Assembly (NCBI RefSeq): GCF_014650895.1
Contig: NZ_BMVV01000012.1
Coordinates: 161,063-225,062 of the forward strand
Reading direction: 5' to 3'
DNA: 64,000 nucleotides
Source: Streptomyces omiyaensis
GTDB lineage: Bacteria > Actinomycetota > Actinomycetes > Streptomycetales > Streptomycetaceae
Within the stretch, counting starts at the first letter, position 1; the number at the start of each line of letters is the position of its first letter. Positions 1 through 7,856 of the stretch are shown here, piece by piece. Position numbers and translations under genes: made by a program. Below the pieces are notes generated by a model. It made no database searches. It saw only the letters and a program-made list of their open reading frames with translations, and had not been told where the DNA came from.

Positions 1-1890
1 GCTCGCGGTGCCGTCGGCGGCGTGCAGCCGCGCGGCCCGCGCGGCCAGACCCACCGGGTCGGGACCGCCGGTCGCCCGCCCGTCGGTCACGACCACGAGC
101 AGCGGCCGGCGCGAGGGGTCCCGCAGCCGCTCCACCCGCAGCACGTCGTGCGCCCTCAGCAGCCCGGCGGAGAGCGGCGTACGGCCTCCGGTCGGCAGCT
201 CCTCCAGGCGCGCGGCGGCCGCGTCCACGGAGGACGTCGGCGGCAGCGCCAGCTCGGCGTCCCGCCCCCGGAAGGTGACGAGCCCGACCTTGTCGCGCCG
301 CTGGTAGGCGTCGAGCAGCAGCGACAGCACGGCGCCCTTCACCGCGCCCATCCGCTTCCGCGCCGCCATCGACCCGGAGGCGTCCACGACGAACAGCACC
401 AGGTTCCCCTCGCGCCCCTCCCGCACCGCCTGCCGCAGGTCGTCCCGGCGCACCACGAGCCCCGCCCCCGACCGGCCCCGCGCCCGCTGGTGCGGAGCGG
501 CGGCCCGGACGGTCGCGGCGAGGTGCAGCTTGGTCAGCGCGCCCCGGGGCCGGGTCGCCCCGGTGGTCCTGCCGTGCTCGGTCCGGGCCCGGGAGCGGCG
601 TCCGGCGGCCCCGTCGCCCACCCCGGGCACGCTGAGCACCTTCGTGCGGAAGGGCTCGGCGGCCTTCACGGCGGCCCGCTCACCGGCCGCGCCCCGCGGC
701 GCGGGCGCCCGGTCCGGTGCCTGCTCCGGTACCCCGTCGCTCCCCGGTGCCCGCTCCGGTACGCCGTCGGTCCCGGGCGCGGGCCCCTCGCCGCCCTGCG
801 GCGGCACCCCGCCCCCGCCGCCGGGACCGCCGTCCCCCGGCCCGTCGGGCCCCGGGTCCGGGTCGTCGTCCGGCTCCTCGCCCCCGAACCGCTCCAGGGT
901 CTCGTCGAGCTTGTCCTCGTCCATCCCCGGCGCGTCGAACGGATTGCGCCGGCGCCGGTGGGGGAGGGCCAGCAGCGCGGCCTGCCGCACGTCCTCGCCG
1001 GTGACCTCCTCCCGGCCCGCCCACGCGGCGAGCGCGGTCGCGGTCCGGGCCATCACGATGTCGGCGCGCATGCCGTCGACCTCGAACGCGGCGCAGGTGG
1101 CGGCGATCTGGAGCAGCACGGCGTCGCCGAGGGCCACCGAGGGCAGGAGCCGGCGCGCGGCGACGATCCGGGCGCGCAGCGCCGCCTCCTCGCCGGCCCA
1201 GCGGGCGGCGAAGCCGGCCGGGTCGTCCTCGAACGCCAGCCGCCGCCGCACCACCTCGACCCGCTCCTCGGGCACGCGGGAGGCGGCGACCTCCACGGTG
1301 AGCCCGAAGCGGTCGAGAAGCTGCGGCCGCAGCTCGCCCTCCTCGGGGTTCATCGTCCCGACGAGCAGGAACCGGGCGGCGTGGCGCACCGAGACGCCCT
1401 CGCGCTCCACGTGGGAGGCGCCCATGGCGGCGGCGTCGAGGAGGTGGTCGATGAGGTGGTCGCTCAGCAGGTTGACCTCGTCGACGTAGAGGATCCCCCG
1501 GTGCGCGGCGGCCAGCAGTCCCGGCTCGAAGGCCTTCACGCCGTCGGCGAGCGCCTTCTCGATGTCGAGCGACCCGACGAGCCGGTCCTCCGAGGCCCCG
1601 ACGGGCAGCTCGACCATCCGCGCGGGCCGGGCGTCGGCGCCGCCGTCCCCGTGCGGCCCGTCCGGGCACCCGGGGTCGGGCGAGGCGGGGTCGCAGCTGA
1701 ACCGGCACCCGGCGACGACGGCCACCTCGGGCAGCAGCTCGGCGAGGGCGCGCACGGCGGTGGACTTGGCGGTGCCCTTCTCGCCCCGCACGAGCACGCC
1801 GCCCACGCTCGGGCTGACGGCGTTCAGCAGCAGCGCGAGCCGCAGGTCGTCCATGCCGACGACGGCGGTGAACGGGTAGCGGGTGCTCAT
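1..1890 (-). CDS. Fused magnesium/cobalt chelatase subunit (putative cobaltochelatase), 3' end outside window
   Basis: The frame is open for 630 codons and runs off the left edge, so the C-terminus is missing. The N-terminus MSTRYPFTAVVG is followed by a Walker A motif GEKGTAKS (residues 36-43) in an AAA+ ChlI-like part. Next come an acidic Asp/Pro/Gly-rich linker (about 325-400) and a von Willebrand A (ChlD-like) part with the MIDAS motif DASGSM near residue 500. Proteins of this fused I/D layout are known partners of CobN-type chelatases, which use ATP to insert cobalt into the corrin ring. It is third in a minus-strand unit behind cobD and cobQ, 49 nt after the cobQ stop. A GAAGGAG Shine-Dalgarno (SD) lies about 9 nt before the ATG. 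Magnesium chelation is an alternative activity, but the cobalamin neighbours favour cobalt. Confidence 0.88.
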   Translation of the reverse strand, partial: MSTRYPFTAVVGMDDLRLALLLNAVSPSVGGVLVRGEKGTAKSTAVRALAELLPEVAVVAGCRFSCDPASPDPGCPDGPHGDGGADARPARMVELPVGASEDRLVGSLDIEKALADGVKAFEPGLLAAAHRGILYVDEVNLLSDHLIDHLLDAAAMGASHVEREGVSVRHAARFLLVGTMNPEEGELRPQLLDRFGLTVEVAASRVPEERVEVVRRRLAFEDDPAGFAARWAGEEAALRARIVAARRLLPSVALGDAVLLQIAATCAAFEVDGMRADIVMARTATALAAWAGREEVTGEDVRQAALLALPHRRRRNPFDAPGMDEDKLDETLERFGGEEPDDDPDPGPDGPGDGGPGGGGGVPPQGGEGPAPGTDGVPERAPGSDGVPEQAPDRAPAPRGAAGERAAVKAAEPFRTKVLSVPGVGDGAAGRRSRARTEHGRTTGATRPRGALTKLHLAATVRAAAPHQRARGRSGAGLVVRRDDLRQAVREGREGNLVLFVVDASGSMAARKRMGAVKGAVLSLLLDAYQRRDKVGLVTFRGRDAELALPPTSSVDAAAARLEELPTGGRTPLSAGLLRAHDVLRVERLRDPSRRPLLVVVTDGRATGGPDPVGLAARAARLHAADGTAS

Positions 1891-1939
1891 CGGGCGGTCA
1901 CTCCTTCGGTGCGTACGGATGCGGGGACCGGGCGGACGC

Positions 1940-3448
1940 TCACGGCGCCCCCGGCGGGACGAACGGCAGCCCCTTCGGGGCGCCCTCCTCGACGAGCCGC
2001 AGCAGCGCGTCCGTGTCGGCGTGCTCCTCGATCAGGTCGCCGAGCCGGTCGAGCTGCTCCTCGCGCAGGGTGCCGAAGGAGGTGTCGGGGGCGGGGACGA
2101 AGGCCCGGCCGGCGGCGGCCGCGACCTCGCGCAGGAAGGCGCGGCGGAAGCCGTCGCTCTCCAGGGAGCCGTGCCAGTGGGTGCCCCAGACGGCGCCTAC
2201 CCGGCAGCCGTCGAGGAAGGGCTCCCCGCCGCGCACGTCCGCGACGCCGTGGTGGATCTCGTATCCCTCGACCCGCTCTCCGAGCGCCTCGCCGACCGGC
2301 CGCGCGAGGGTCTTCTCGCGGGCGAACCGGACCCGCACGGGCAGCAGGCCGAGGCCGTCGACGGAGCCGGCCCTCGACTCCACCTCGTCCTCGATGTGCT
2401 CGCCCAGCGCCTGGAAGCCGCCGCAGATCCCCAGCACCGGGCGTCCCTCCGCGGCCCGCCGGGCGATCGCGCCGGCGAGGCCCCGCTCGCGCAGCCAGGC
2501 CAGGGCCCCGACCGTGCCGCGGGTGCCGGGCACGACGACCAGGTCCGCGTCGGCCAGCTCCTCCGGCCGGTCGACGAACCGCACGATCACGCCCGGCTCG
2601 GCGGCCAGCGCGTCGACGTCGGTGAAGTTCGACATCAGGGGGACGGCGCAGACGGCGACCCGCAGCACGTCGGCGCCGAGCGGCGGCGCCACGACGGACT
2701 CGCGGACGGTGCCCCGCAGCGAGACCCGCAGGCCGTCCTCCTCGTCGATGCCGAGCCCGTGCGCGTACGGCAGGACGCCGAAGGTCCGGCGCCCGGTCAG
2801 CCCGTGCAGCATGTCGAGGCCGGGCTCCAGCAGCGTCACGTCGCCCCGGAACTTGTTCACCAGGTACCCGGCGATCAGCTCCTGGTCCTCGGGGGCGAGC
2901 AGCGCCGTCGTGCCGAAGAACTGGGCGAAGACCCCGCCCCGGTCGATGTCGCCGACCACCACCACGGGGAGCCGCGCGGCCCGCGCGATGCCCATGTTGA
3001 CGATGTCGGTGCGCCGCAGGTTGATCTCGGCGGGGCTGCCCGCGCCCTCGCAGATCACCGCGTCGTGGGTGGCCCGCAGCTCCTCCAGGCAGGCGAGGAC
3101 GGGCTCGAAGAGGGCCTGCTGCCGACCGCCGTGGTAGCCCCTGGCGCTCATCTCGCCGACCGGCCTGCCCATGAGGACGACCTGGCTGGACCGGTCGCCG
3201 CCGGGCTTGAGCAGCACCGGGTTCATCAGCGCGGTCGGCTCGACGCGGGCGGCCTGCGCCTGCATGGCCTGGGCGCGGCCGATCTCGGCGCCCTCCCGCG
3301 TGACGAAGGAGTTGAGGGACATGTTCTGTCCCTTGAACGGCGCCACCTTGACGCCCCGGCGGACCAGCCAGCGGCAGATGCCCGCCGTGACGACGCTCTT
3401 GCCCGCGTCCGAGGTCGTCCCGGCGACGAGCAGCCCCCCACCTCTCAC
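1940..3448 (-). CDS. cobQ: Cobyric acid synthase
   Basis: This 502-residue glutamine amidotransferase amidates four side chains (b, d, e, g) of adenosylcobyrinic a,c-diamide in cobalamin synthesis. The N-terminal dethiobiotin-synthetase-like ATPase part begins with the loop VAGTTSDAGKS (residues 8-18) and the conserved FKGQNMSLNS. The C-terminal class I-like amidotransferase part has the nucleophile in LGICGGFQ (Cys about 342) and the histidine segment GTHWHG (about 420). The GTG start overlaps the cobD stop (GTGA), which means translational coupling; an upstream in-frame extension of the frame is only a shadow of cobD. Length and motifs are typical of the family. Confidence 0.95.
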   Translation of the reverse strand: MRGGGLLVAGTTSDAGKSVVTAGICRWLVRRGVKVAPFKGQNMSLNSFVTREGAEIGRAQAMQAQAARVEPTALMNPVLLKPGGDRSSQVVLMGRPVGEMSARGYHGGRQQALFEPVLACLEELRATHDAVICEGAGSPAEINLRRTDIVNMGIARAARLPVVVVGDIDRGGVFAQFFGTTALLAPEDQELIAGYLVNKFRGDVTLLEPGLDMLHGLTGRRTFGVLPYAHGLGIDEEDGLRVSLRGTVRESVVAPPLGADVLRVAVCAVPLMSNFTDVDALAAEPGVIVRFVDRPEELADADLVVVPGTRGTVGALAWLRERGLAGAIARRAAEGRPVLGICGGFQALGEHIEDEVESRAGSVDGLGLLPVRVRFAREKTLARPVGEALGERVEGYEIHHGVADVRGGEPFLDGCRVGAVWGTHWHGSLESDGFRRAFLREVAAAAGRAFVPAPDTSFGTLREEQLDRLGDLIEEHADTDALLRLVEEGAPKGLPFVPPGAP

Positions 3449-4419
3449 TTCGTCCTCCGCTTCACCGTGTCCGTCAGGATCCGGCCGCCCACGCAGACGG
3501 CCAGGGTCAGCCAGGTCACCCGGCGGGAGAGCCGGACGGCCCGGTCGATGTCGGCGACCTCGACGGGCCGCCCCTCGCCGTTGAGGACGGGCCGGTGCTC
3601 GACCCGCCCGCCGTACGAGAGCGTGCCCCCGAGCCGTACTCCGAGCGCTCCCGCGAACGCGGCCTCGACCGGGCCGGCGTTGGGGCTCGGGTGCTTCCCC
3701 GCGTCGGAGCGCCAGGCCCGCACGGCCCCGCGCGGGTCCCGGCCCGCGAGGGCCGCGAGGGCGGCGGTGAGCCGTGCGCCGGGCCAGCCGGCCAGGTCGT
3801 CGAGGCGGGCGGAGGCCCAGCCGTAGCGGAGGTGGCGGGGGGACTTGTGGCCGACCATGGCGTCGAGCGTGTTGACCGCCCGGAAGCCGACCAGGCCGGG
3901 CACGCCCGCGACGGCGCCCCAGACGAGGGCGCCGACGACGGCGTCGGAGGTGTTCTCGGCGACGGACTCGACGACCGCGCGGGCCATGGCGGGCCCGTCC
4001 AGGGACTCCGGGTCGCGCCCGACGAGGTGCGGCATCCGCTCCCGGGCGACCTCCAGGTCGCCGGCGGCGAGCGCCCCGCCGATGGCCCGGGCCTCCCGGC
4101 CCAGGGTGGTCCCGCCGACGACGGCCCACACGGCGGCGGCGGTCAGCGCGGCGGACGCGGTGCGGCTGCGGCGCACCGCGCGGGCGGCCAGCACCCCGGC
4201 GGCGGCGGCACCGCCCGCGCAGACGGCGGTGTGCAGGGCGCCCCGGCCGCGGTCGTCGCGCCACAGGCGCTCCTCGACGGCGGCGGCGGCCCGGCCGAAG
4301 GCGGCGACGGGGTGGCCGCGGCGCGGGTCGCCGAGGACCAGGTCGACGGCGAGGCCGGCGGCCGCTCCGTACGCGAAGACTGCGGTGGCTCGGGAAGCCA
4401 CGGGGATGCGGCCGGGCAT
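3445..4419 (-). CDS. cobD: Adenosylcobinamide-phosphate synthase (CobD/CbiB)
   Basis: This 324-residue integral membrane protein attaches the aminopropanol arm to adenosylcobyric acid. Family signatures are present in order: LVLGDPRRGHPVAAFGR near the N-terminus, MPHLVGRD, VESVAENTSDAVVGAL, FRAVNTLDAMVGHKS and KHPSPNAGPVEAAFAGAL followed by LGGTLSYGG. Several hydrophobic stretches match its membrane location. It is the first gene of the minus-strand cobalamin unit; its mRNA leader carries a cobalamin riboswitch, and its stop codon overlaps the cobQ start by four bases. The ATG at 4419 is chosen because it directly follows the riboswitch and precedes the conserved N-terminus. Confidence 0.95.
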   Translation of the reverse strand: MPGRIPVASRATAVFAYGAAAGLAVDLVLGDPRRGHPVAAFGRAAAAVEERLWRDDRGRGALHTAVCAGGAAAAGVLAARAVRRSRTASAALTAAAVWAVVGGTTLGREARAIGGALAAGDLEVARERMPHLVGRDPESLDGPAMARAVVESVAENTSDAVVGALVWGAVAGVPGLVGFRAVNTLDAMVGHKSPRHLRYGWASARLDDLAGWPGARLTAALAALAGRDPRGAVRAWRSDAGKHPSPNAGPVEAAFAGALGVRLGGTLSYGGRVEHRPVLNGEGRPVEVADIDRAVRLSRRVTWLTLAVCVGGRILTDTVKRRTK

Positions 4420-4449
4420 GGCGGCGTGTCCTCACTCAGGGTCCGCGCC

Positions 4450-4605
4450 CTGGGTCGACGTGACCGGCGGCGAGAGTTCCTGACTCCCGGTCCCGGCTGT
4501 CCGCCGGGCCCGGTCACAGTGGCGGGACCGCGCCGGAATCGCACCGGGCTTCCTCTCCATTGCCGCCGTATTGGCCCCGGCAGTCCACCACGCCCCGCGA
4601 AGGGC
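4450..4605 (-). promoter_or_regulatory. Cobalamin (B12) riboswitch ahead of cobD
   Basis: Read on the minus strand, the leader of cobD carries the core signatures of the cobalamin riboswitch in the right order. They are GGAAGCCCGGTGCGATTCCG (about 4558-4530), then CGGTCCCGCCACTGTGACCG (about 4530-4510), then a variable arm, and then the B12-box-like GTCAGGAACTCTCGCC (about 4486-4471). The aptamer ends 30-50 nt before the ATG, so it can mask the ribosome site or form a terminator. Known function of the family: high adenosylcobalamin shuts the gene off. The outer limits are approximate because the P1 stem was not folded. Confidence 0.9.
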
Positions 4606-4660
4606 CGTCAACTCACCCTTGACCTGCGACGGGTCACTGTGCGGAGCGCCACAGACACGA

Positions 4661-4700
4661 GGGCCGGGCCCGCCCTCTCCACGAGGTGCGGGCCCGGCCC
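4661..4700 (-). terminator. Hairpin terminator after the pit operon
   Basis: A perfect 13-bp inverted repeat (GGGCCGGGCCCGC, 4661-4673, with its complement at 4688-4700) closes a 14-nt loop. It begins 15 nt past the stop of the small membrane protein, and upstream of the riboswitch for cobD. It has no T tail, as is common in Streptomyces. Confidence 0.7.
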
Positions 4701-4714
4701 CGGAGCGCCGTGGA

Positions 4715-4936
4715 TCAGACGACGATGAGGTAGATCCCGTAGGCGACGGCCGCCGCGCAGAGCGCGAAGCACGCGTAGGCGCCGGTGCGGGCGAGGGTCG
4801 CGGAGCCTCCGGAGGCCGCGGCCTCCTCCTGCTTGGTGAGGCCGACGATCCCGAGGGTGAAGAGGCCCACGAGGGCGACGGTCGCCACGAGGCTGACTCC
4901 GAAGACGGAGCCGAGAGCTGCCCAGTCGATCTTCAT
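4715..4936 (-). CDS. Small membrane protein downstream of the phosphate transporter
   Basis: A 73-residue protein with two hydrophobic segments (about residues 8-33 and 49-72) joined by a short charged loop containing KQEE. The start MKIDWAALG is preceded by an SD-like AAGGAAACGG. It lies 28 nt after the stop of the Pit transporter and ahead of a terminator hairpin, so it is probably cotranscribed under the same PHO box. I do not recognise a named domain. The small-partner position is conserved next to Pit genes in streptomycetes as far as I recall. A role as a transporter accessory subunit is an inference from position alone. Confidence 0.75.
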   Translation of the reverse strand: MKIDWAALGSVFGVSLVATVALVGLFTLGIVGLTKQEEAAASGGSATLARTGAYACFALCAAAVAYGIYLIVV

Positions 4937-4964
4937 GGCTTGGGTTCCCGTTTCCTTAGGGGGC

Positions 4965-6239
4965 TCAGACCGCGGCGGCGGGGGCCGGGGGAGCGGCGGG
5001 GTCGTTCGGACCCGGCGCGTGGATGGTGGTCTTGAGACCGTCGTCCGCGACGGCGGCGACGGAGCCGGCCGGCGGCGGGGCGACGGCCGCGATGGCCGTG
5101 GTCACGACGCCGGGGGTGCCGGAGTCCGGGCCGCCGAGGTCGTCGCCGTTCACGTTGTTGTGGTCGACCGGCTCGCGGCGGGAGAGCACCCAGATCACGG
5201 CCGAGCCGCCGACCAGGACGAACGCCGTGGCGGCGATGCCCCAGGGGCCCTGCTTGGTGAGGAACTCGGCGCCGGCGCCGACGAGGCCGGCGGCCGGGAG
5301 GGTCAGGCCCCAGGCGACGAACATCCGGGTGGCGGTCGACCAGCGGACGACGCCGCCCTTGCGGCCGAGGCCGGCGCCCATCACGGCACCCGAGCAGGAC
5401 TGGGTGGTGGAGAGGGAGAAGCCGAGGTGCGAGGAGGCCAGGATGACGGTCGCGGCGCTGGTCTGGGCGGCGAAGCCCTGCTGCGGCTGGAGGTCGGTGA
5501 GGCCCTTGCCCATGGTGCGGATGATGCGCCAGCCGCCGAGGTAGGTGCCGAGCGCGATGGCCACACCGGCGGAGACGATGACCCACAGGGGCGGGTTCGA
5601 GCCGGGGGCGACGACGCCCTGCGTGACCAGGGCGAGGGTGATGATGCCCATCGTCTTCTGGGCGTCGTTGGTGCCGTGGGCGAGGGAGACGAGACCGGCG
5701 GAGGCGATCTGGCCGGCCCGGTAGCCCTTGGCGGTCGCCTTGGCCTCCGGGTTCGCCTTGATCTTGTACGTCAGCTTGGTCGCGGCCATCGCGGCGAGGC
5801 CGGCGACGAGCGGCGCCGCCACGGCCGGGATGAGGACCTTGGTAACGATGGTGGAGCCGTTCACGGCCGACCAGCCGGCCGACATGACCGCGGCGCCGAT
5901 GAGGCCGCCGAAGAGGGCGTGGGAGGAGCTGGACGGCAGACCCAGGAGCCAGGTCAGCAGGTTCCACAGGATGGCGCCGACGAGGGCCGCGAAGATCACT
6001 TCCGTGCGGATGCCCTCTTCGTTGATGATCCCGCCGGAGATCGTCTTGGCGACCTCGACGGACAGGAACGCGCCCACCAGGTTCAGCACGGCGGACATGG
6101 CCACCGCCGTCTTGGGCTTGAGTGCACCGGTCGAGATGGTCGTGGCCATCGCGTTGGCGGTGTCGTGGAAACCGTTCGTGAAATCGAACACGAGAGCTGT
6201 CACGACCACAATGGCGAGCAGCAGCGTGATGTGTTCCAT
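4965..6239 (-). CDS. pit: Low-affinity inorganic phosphate transporter, Pit family (PitH2-like)
   Basis: This 424-residue polytopic membrane protein imports metal-phosphate using the proton gradient. The two Pit signatures are visible: NGFHDTANAMATTI near residue 22 and the second-half counterpart AHGTNDAQKTMG near 196. About ten hydrophobic segments surround a soluble Ala/Pro-rich C-terminal tail. The ATG at 6239 gives the conserved start MEHITLLLAIVVV; no good SD precedes it. A PHO box lies 37-69 nt upstream. In S. coelicolor, pitH2, which sits beside cobalamin genes, is the PhoP-controlled copy; the same context here suggests this is its orthologue (inference). Confidence 0.93.
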   Translation of the reverse strand: MEHITLLLAIVVVTALVFDFTNGFHDTANAMATTISTGALKPKTAVAMSAVLNLVGAFLSVEVAKTISGGIINEEGIRTEVIFAALVGAILWNLLTWLLGLPSSSSHALFGGLIGAAVMSAGWSAVNGSTIVTKVLIPAVAAPLVAGLAAMAATKLTYKIKANPEAKATAKGYRAGQIASAGLVSLAHGTNDAQKTMGIITLALVTQGVVAPGSNPPLWVIVSAGVAIALGTYLGGWRIIRTMGKGLTDLQPQQGFAAQTSAATVILASSHLGFSLSTTQSCSGAVMGAGLGRKGGVVRWSTATRMFVAWGLTLPAAGLVGAGAEFLTKQGPWGIAATAFVLVGGSAVIWVLSRREPVDHNNVNGDDLGGPDSGTPGVVTTAIAAVAPPPAGSVAAVADDGLKTTIHAPGPNDPAAPPAPAAAV

Positions 6240-6275
6240 TTACCCAGGCAATCGTTTGACGTCAGTGGCTGGACG

Positions 6276-6308
6276 AACGTAGGCAACCTGAGTGAACGGA
6301 AGGTGAAC
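6276..6308 (-). promoter_or_regulatory. PHO box (PhoP operator) upstream of pit
   Basis: On the minus strand, two adjacent 11-nt direct-repeat units, GTTCACCTTCC (6308-6298) and GTTCACTCAGG (6297-6287), are followed by a weaker third unit, TTGCCTACGTT. This matches the known Streptomyces PhoP site built of GTTCACC-like 11-mers. Its position 37 nt before the pit start fits activation or control of this gene under phosphate limitation. Confidence 0.85.
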
Positions 6309-6601
6309 TGGGCAGGGCATCACGGTGTCCCGAACCGGTGTCGTGAGATTCCGCTTAGCCTCCCGGAGGCCTCCGTGTCCACCATCCGGTCACCCCGCAA
6401 CCCCGGGTAATCCCGCCTCTCACGGGACGCACCGGACCCAAGCCGCCTTCCCTCCCGATCGGCGCGTTCCACGCCCTGGACGGTTTCATCCGCACGGGGC
6501 ACCCCCGGGGGAGACCCTCGTCACCCTCCCGGGGCACCCCCCCGGAGGGGCGCGGGGACCCGCCCGGCCCCTTCCCGGTGGCAGCCCCGCCGTCCCGTGC
6601 C
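6309..6601. other. Intergenic region between divergent pit and hydrolase genes; no gene seen
   Basis: About 290 nt with broken codon bias in all frames. It must hold the distal part of the pit promoter (minus) and the promoter of the hydrolase (plus), whose -10-like GAGACT is at 6602-6607. A 60-codon minus-strand frame (6320-6502) has no family signal and is not called. Short palindromic CTCCCGGAGGCCTCCG-type sequence occurs near 6360-6375. Confidence 0.5.
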
Positions 6602-6613
6602 GAGACTGGGGGA

Positions 6614-7723
6614 GTGCGCCCGGCTACAGCGACGGCAGCGGCCGTCACCACCCTGATCGGTGTCGGCGCGGCCGTTGTGGCGGCCGGCCGCCACGCGAGC
6701 GGCGTCGCCCTCCGGGGCGCGTCCGGACGGCCCCTCCCCGGCGACCCCAGACTCACCGTGCACGCCACGGGGCCCGAGCGGGTCACCCTCACCCGCAGCC
6801 TCGCCTCGCTGCGCCCCGGCACGTACGGCATGACGGCACCCGGCCTGCACGCGGTCACCGGACCCGTCCTCGACCGCGTCCCGCACACCGCCGACACCGT
6901 CGTCCGCCGCCTCGAACGCGTCGAGCGCGGCGCGCTCGGTCCCGGCAGCCGCGTGCGCCTCACGCCCCAGCTGCACATCGGCACCCCGGAGACCGCCCTC
7001 GGCCTGCCCCACGAGGACGTCGAGATCCCCGGCGAGCTCGGCCCCCTCCCGGCCTGGCTCGTCACCGGCCCCCGCGCCACCTGGGTGGTCGCCCTGCACG
7101 GCCTCACCGCCGGCCGCGAGCACGCGCTGAACCTCGTCCCCTTCTACGCCCGGCGACGCGTCCCCGTCCTCGTCCCCGCCTACCGCGGCGACGAGGGCGC
7201 CCCCTCGCCCGCGGACGGCCTCGCCCAGCTCGGCGACACCGAGTGGCGCGACGTCGACGCGGTGCTCCGCTACGCGGTCCGGCGCGGCGCGGGCAAGATC
7301 GTCCTGCACGGCTGGGGCACCGGCGCCACCATGGCGCTGCGGGCCGCCGCCGAGTCGGGGGTGCGCGACCGGATCGCCGGCCTCGTCCTCGACTCCCCGG
7401 TCCTCGACTGGGAGGCGACCGTCCGCAACCTCGCCGCCGCGCGGGGCGTCCCCGCCCCCCTCGTCCCGCTCGCCGTCCGCGCCGCCCTCGGCCGCACCGG
7501 CCCGCACCCCGACCACACGGCGGACCTCGGCGTCCCGGTCCTGCTGGCCCACGGCCCCGACGACACCATCGCCCCCTGGGAGCCCTCCGTCGAACTGGCG
7601 GCGCGCCGACCCGACCTGGTCACCCTCCTCCCCGTCCGCCACGCCCCCCACACGGCCATGTGGAACGCCGACCCCGTCCGCTACGAGGAAGCCCTCCGCC
7701 GCTACCTCACCCCCCTGCTCTGA
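6614..7723 (+). CDS. Alpha/beta hydrolase-fold protein with Gly in place of the nucleophile Ser
   Basis: A 369-residue protein with an N-terminal hydrophobic segment (residues 4-22) and a C-terminal alpha/beta hydrolase domain. The fold signature LHGLTAG precedes the elbow motif, which reads HGWGTGA instead of G-x-S-x-G, so codon 7316-7318 (GGC) gives Gly where the catalytic Ser is expected. The acid DD (LLAHGPDDTIAPW) and the His (PVRHAPHTAMWN) are kept. The GTG at 6614 lies exactly 6 nt after a -10-like GAGACT, so it probably starts a leaderless mRNA; an alternative GTG at 6578 would add 12 residues. Either a pseudo-enzyme or a single-base loss of function. Substrate unknown. Confidence 0.8.
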   Translation: MRPATATAAAVTTLIGVGAAVVAAGRHASGVALRGASGRPLPGDPRLTVHATGPERVTLTRSLASLRPGTYGMTAPGLHAVTGPVLDRVPHTADTVVRRLERVERGALGPGSRVRLTPQLHIGTPETALGLPHEDVEIPGELGPLPAWLVTGPRATWVVALHGLTAGREHALNLVPFYARRRVPVLVPAYRGDEGAPSPADGLAQLGDTEWRDVDAVLRYAVRRGAGKIVLHGWGTGATMALRAAAESGVRDRIAGLVLDSPVLDWEATVRNLAAARGVPAPLVPLAVRAALGRTGPHPDHTADLGVPVLLAHGPDDTIAPWEPSVELAARRPDLVTLLPVRHAPHTAMWNADPVRYEEALRRYLTPLL

Positions 7724-7856
7724 GCCGCGCGCCCGCACCGGCGGCTCCGCCGGAGGGCGCCGCCCCGCGGCGCCGCGCCCCGCCCGCCGGCCGGGTCCGG
7801 CTCGGCGTGGCGGATTCCGATTGGGCTTTCGGGCCGTCAGCGGGAAGACTGCCCCC

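Noticed and set aside
22..2625. Long plus-strand open frames across the cobalamin region
   Set aside because: They are antisense shadows of the high-GC cobaltochelatase and cobQ genes; composition is Arg/Pro/Gly-rich with no family motif.
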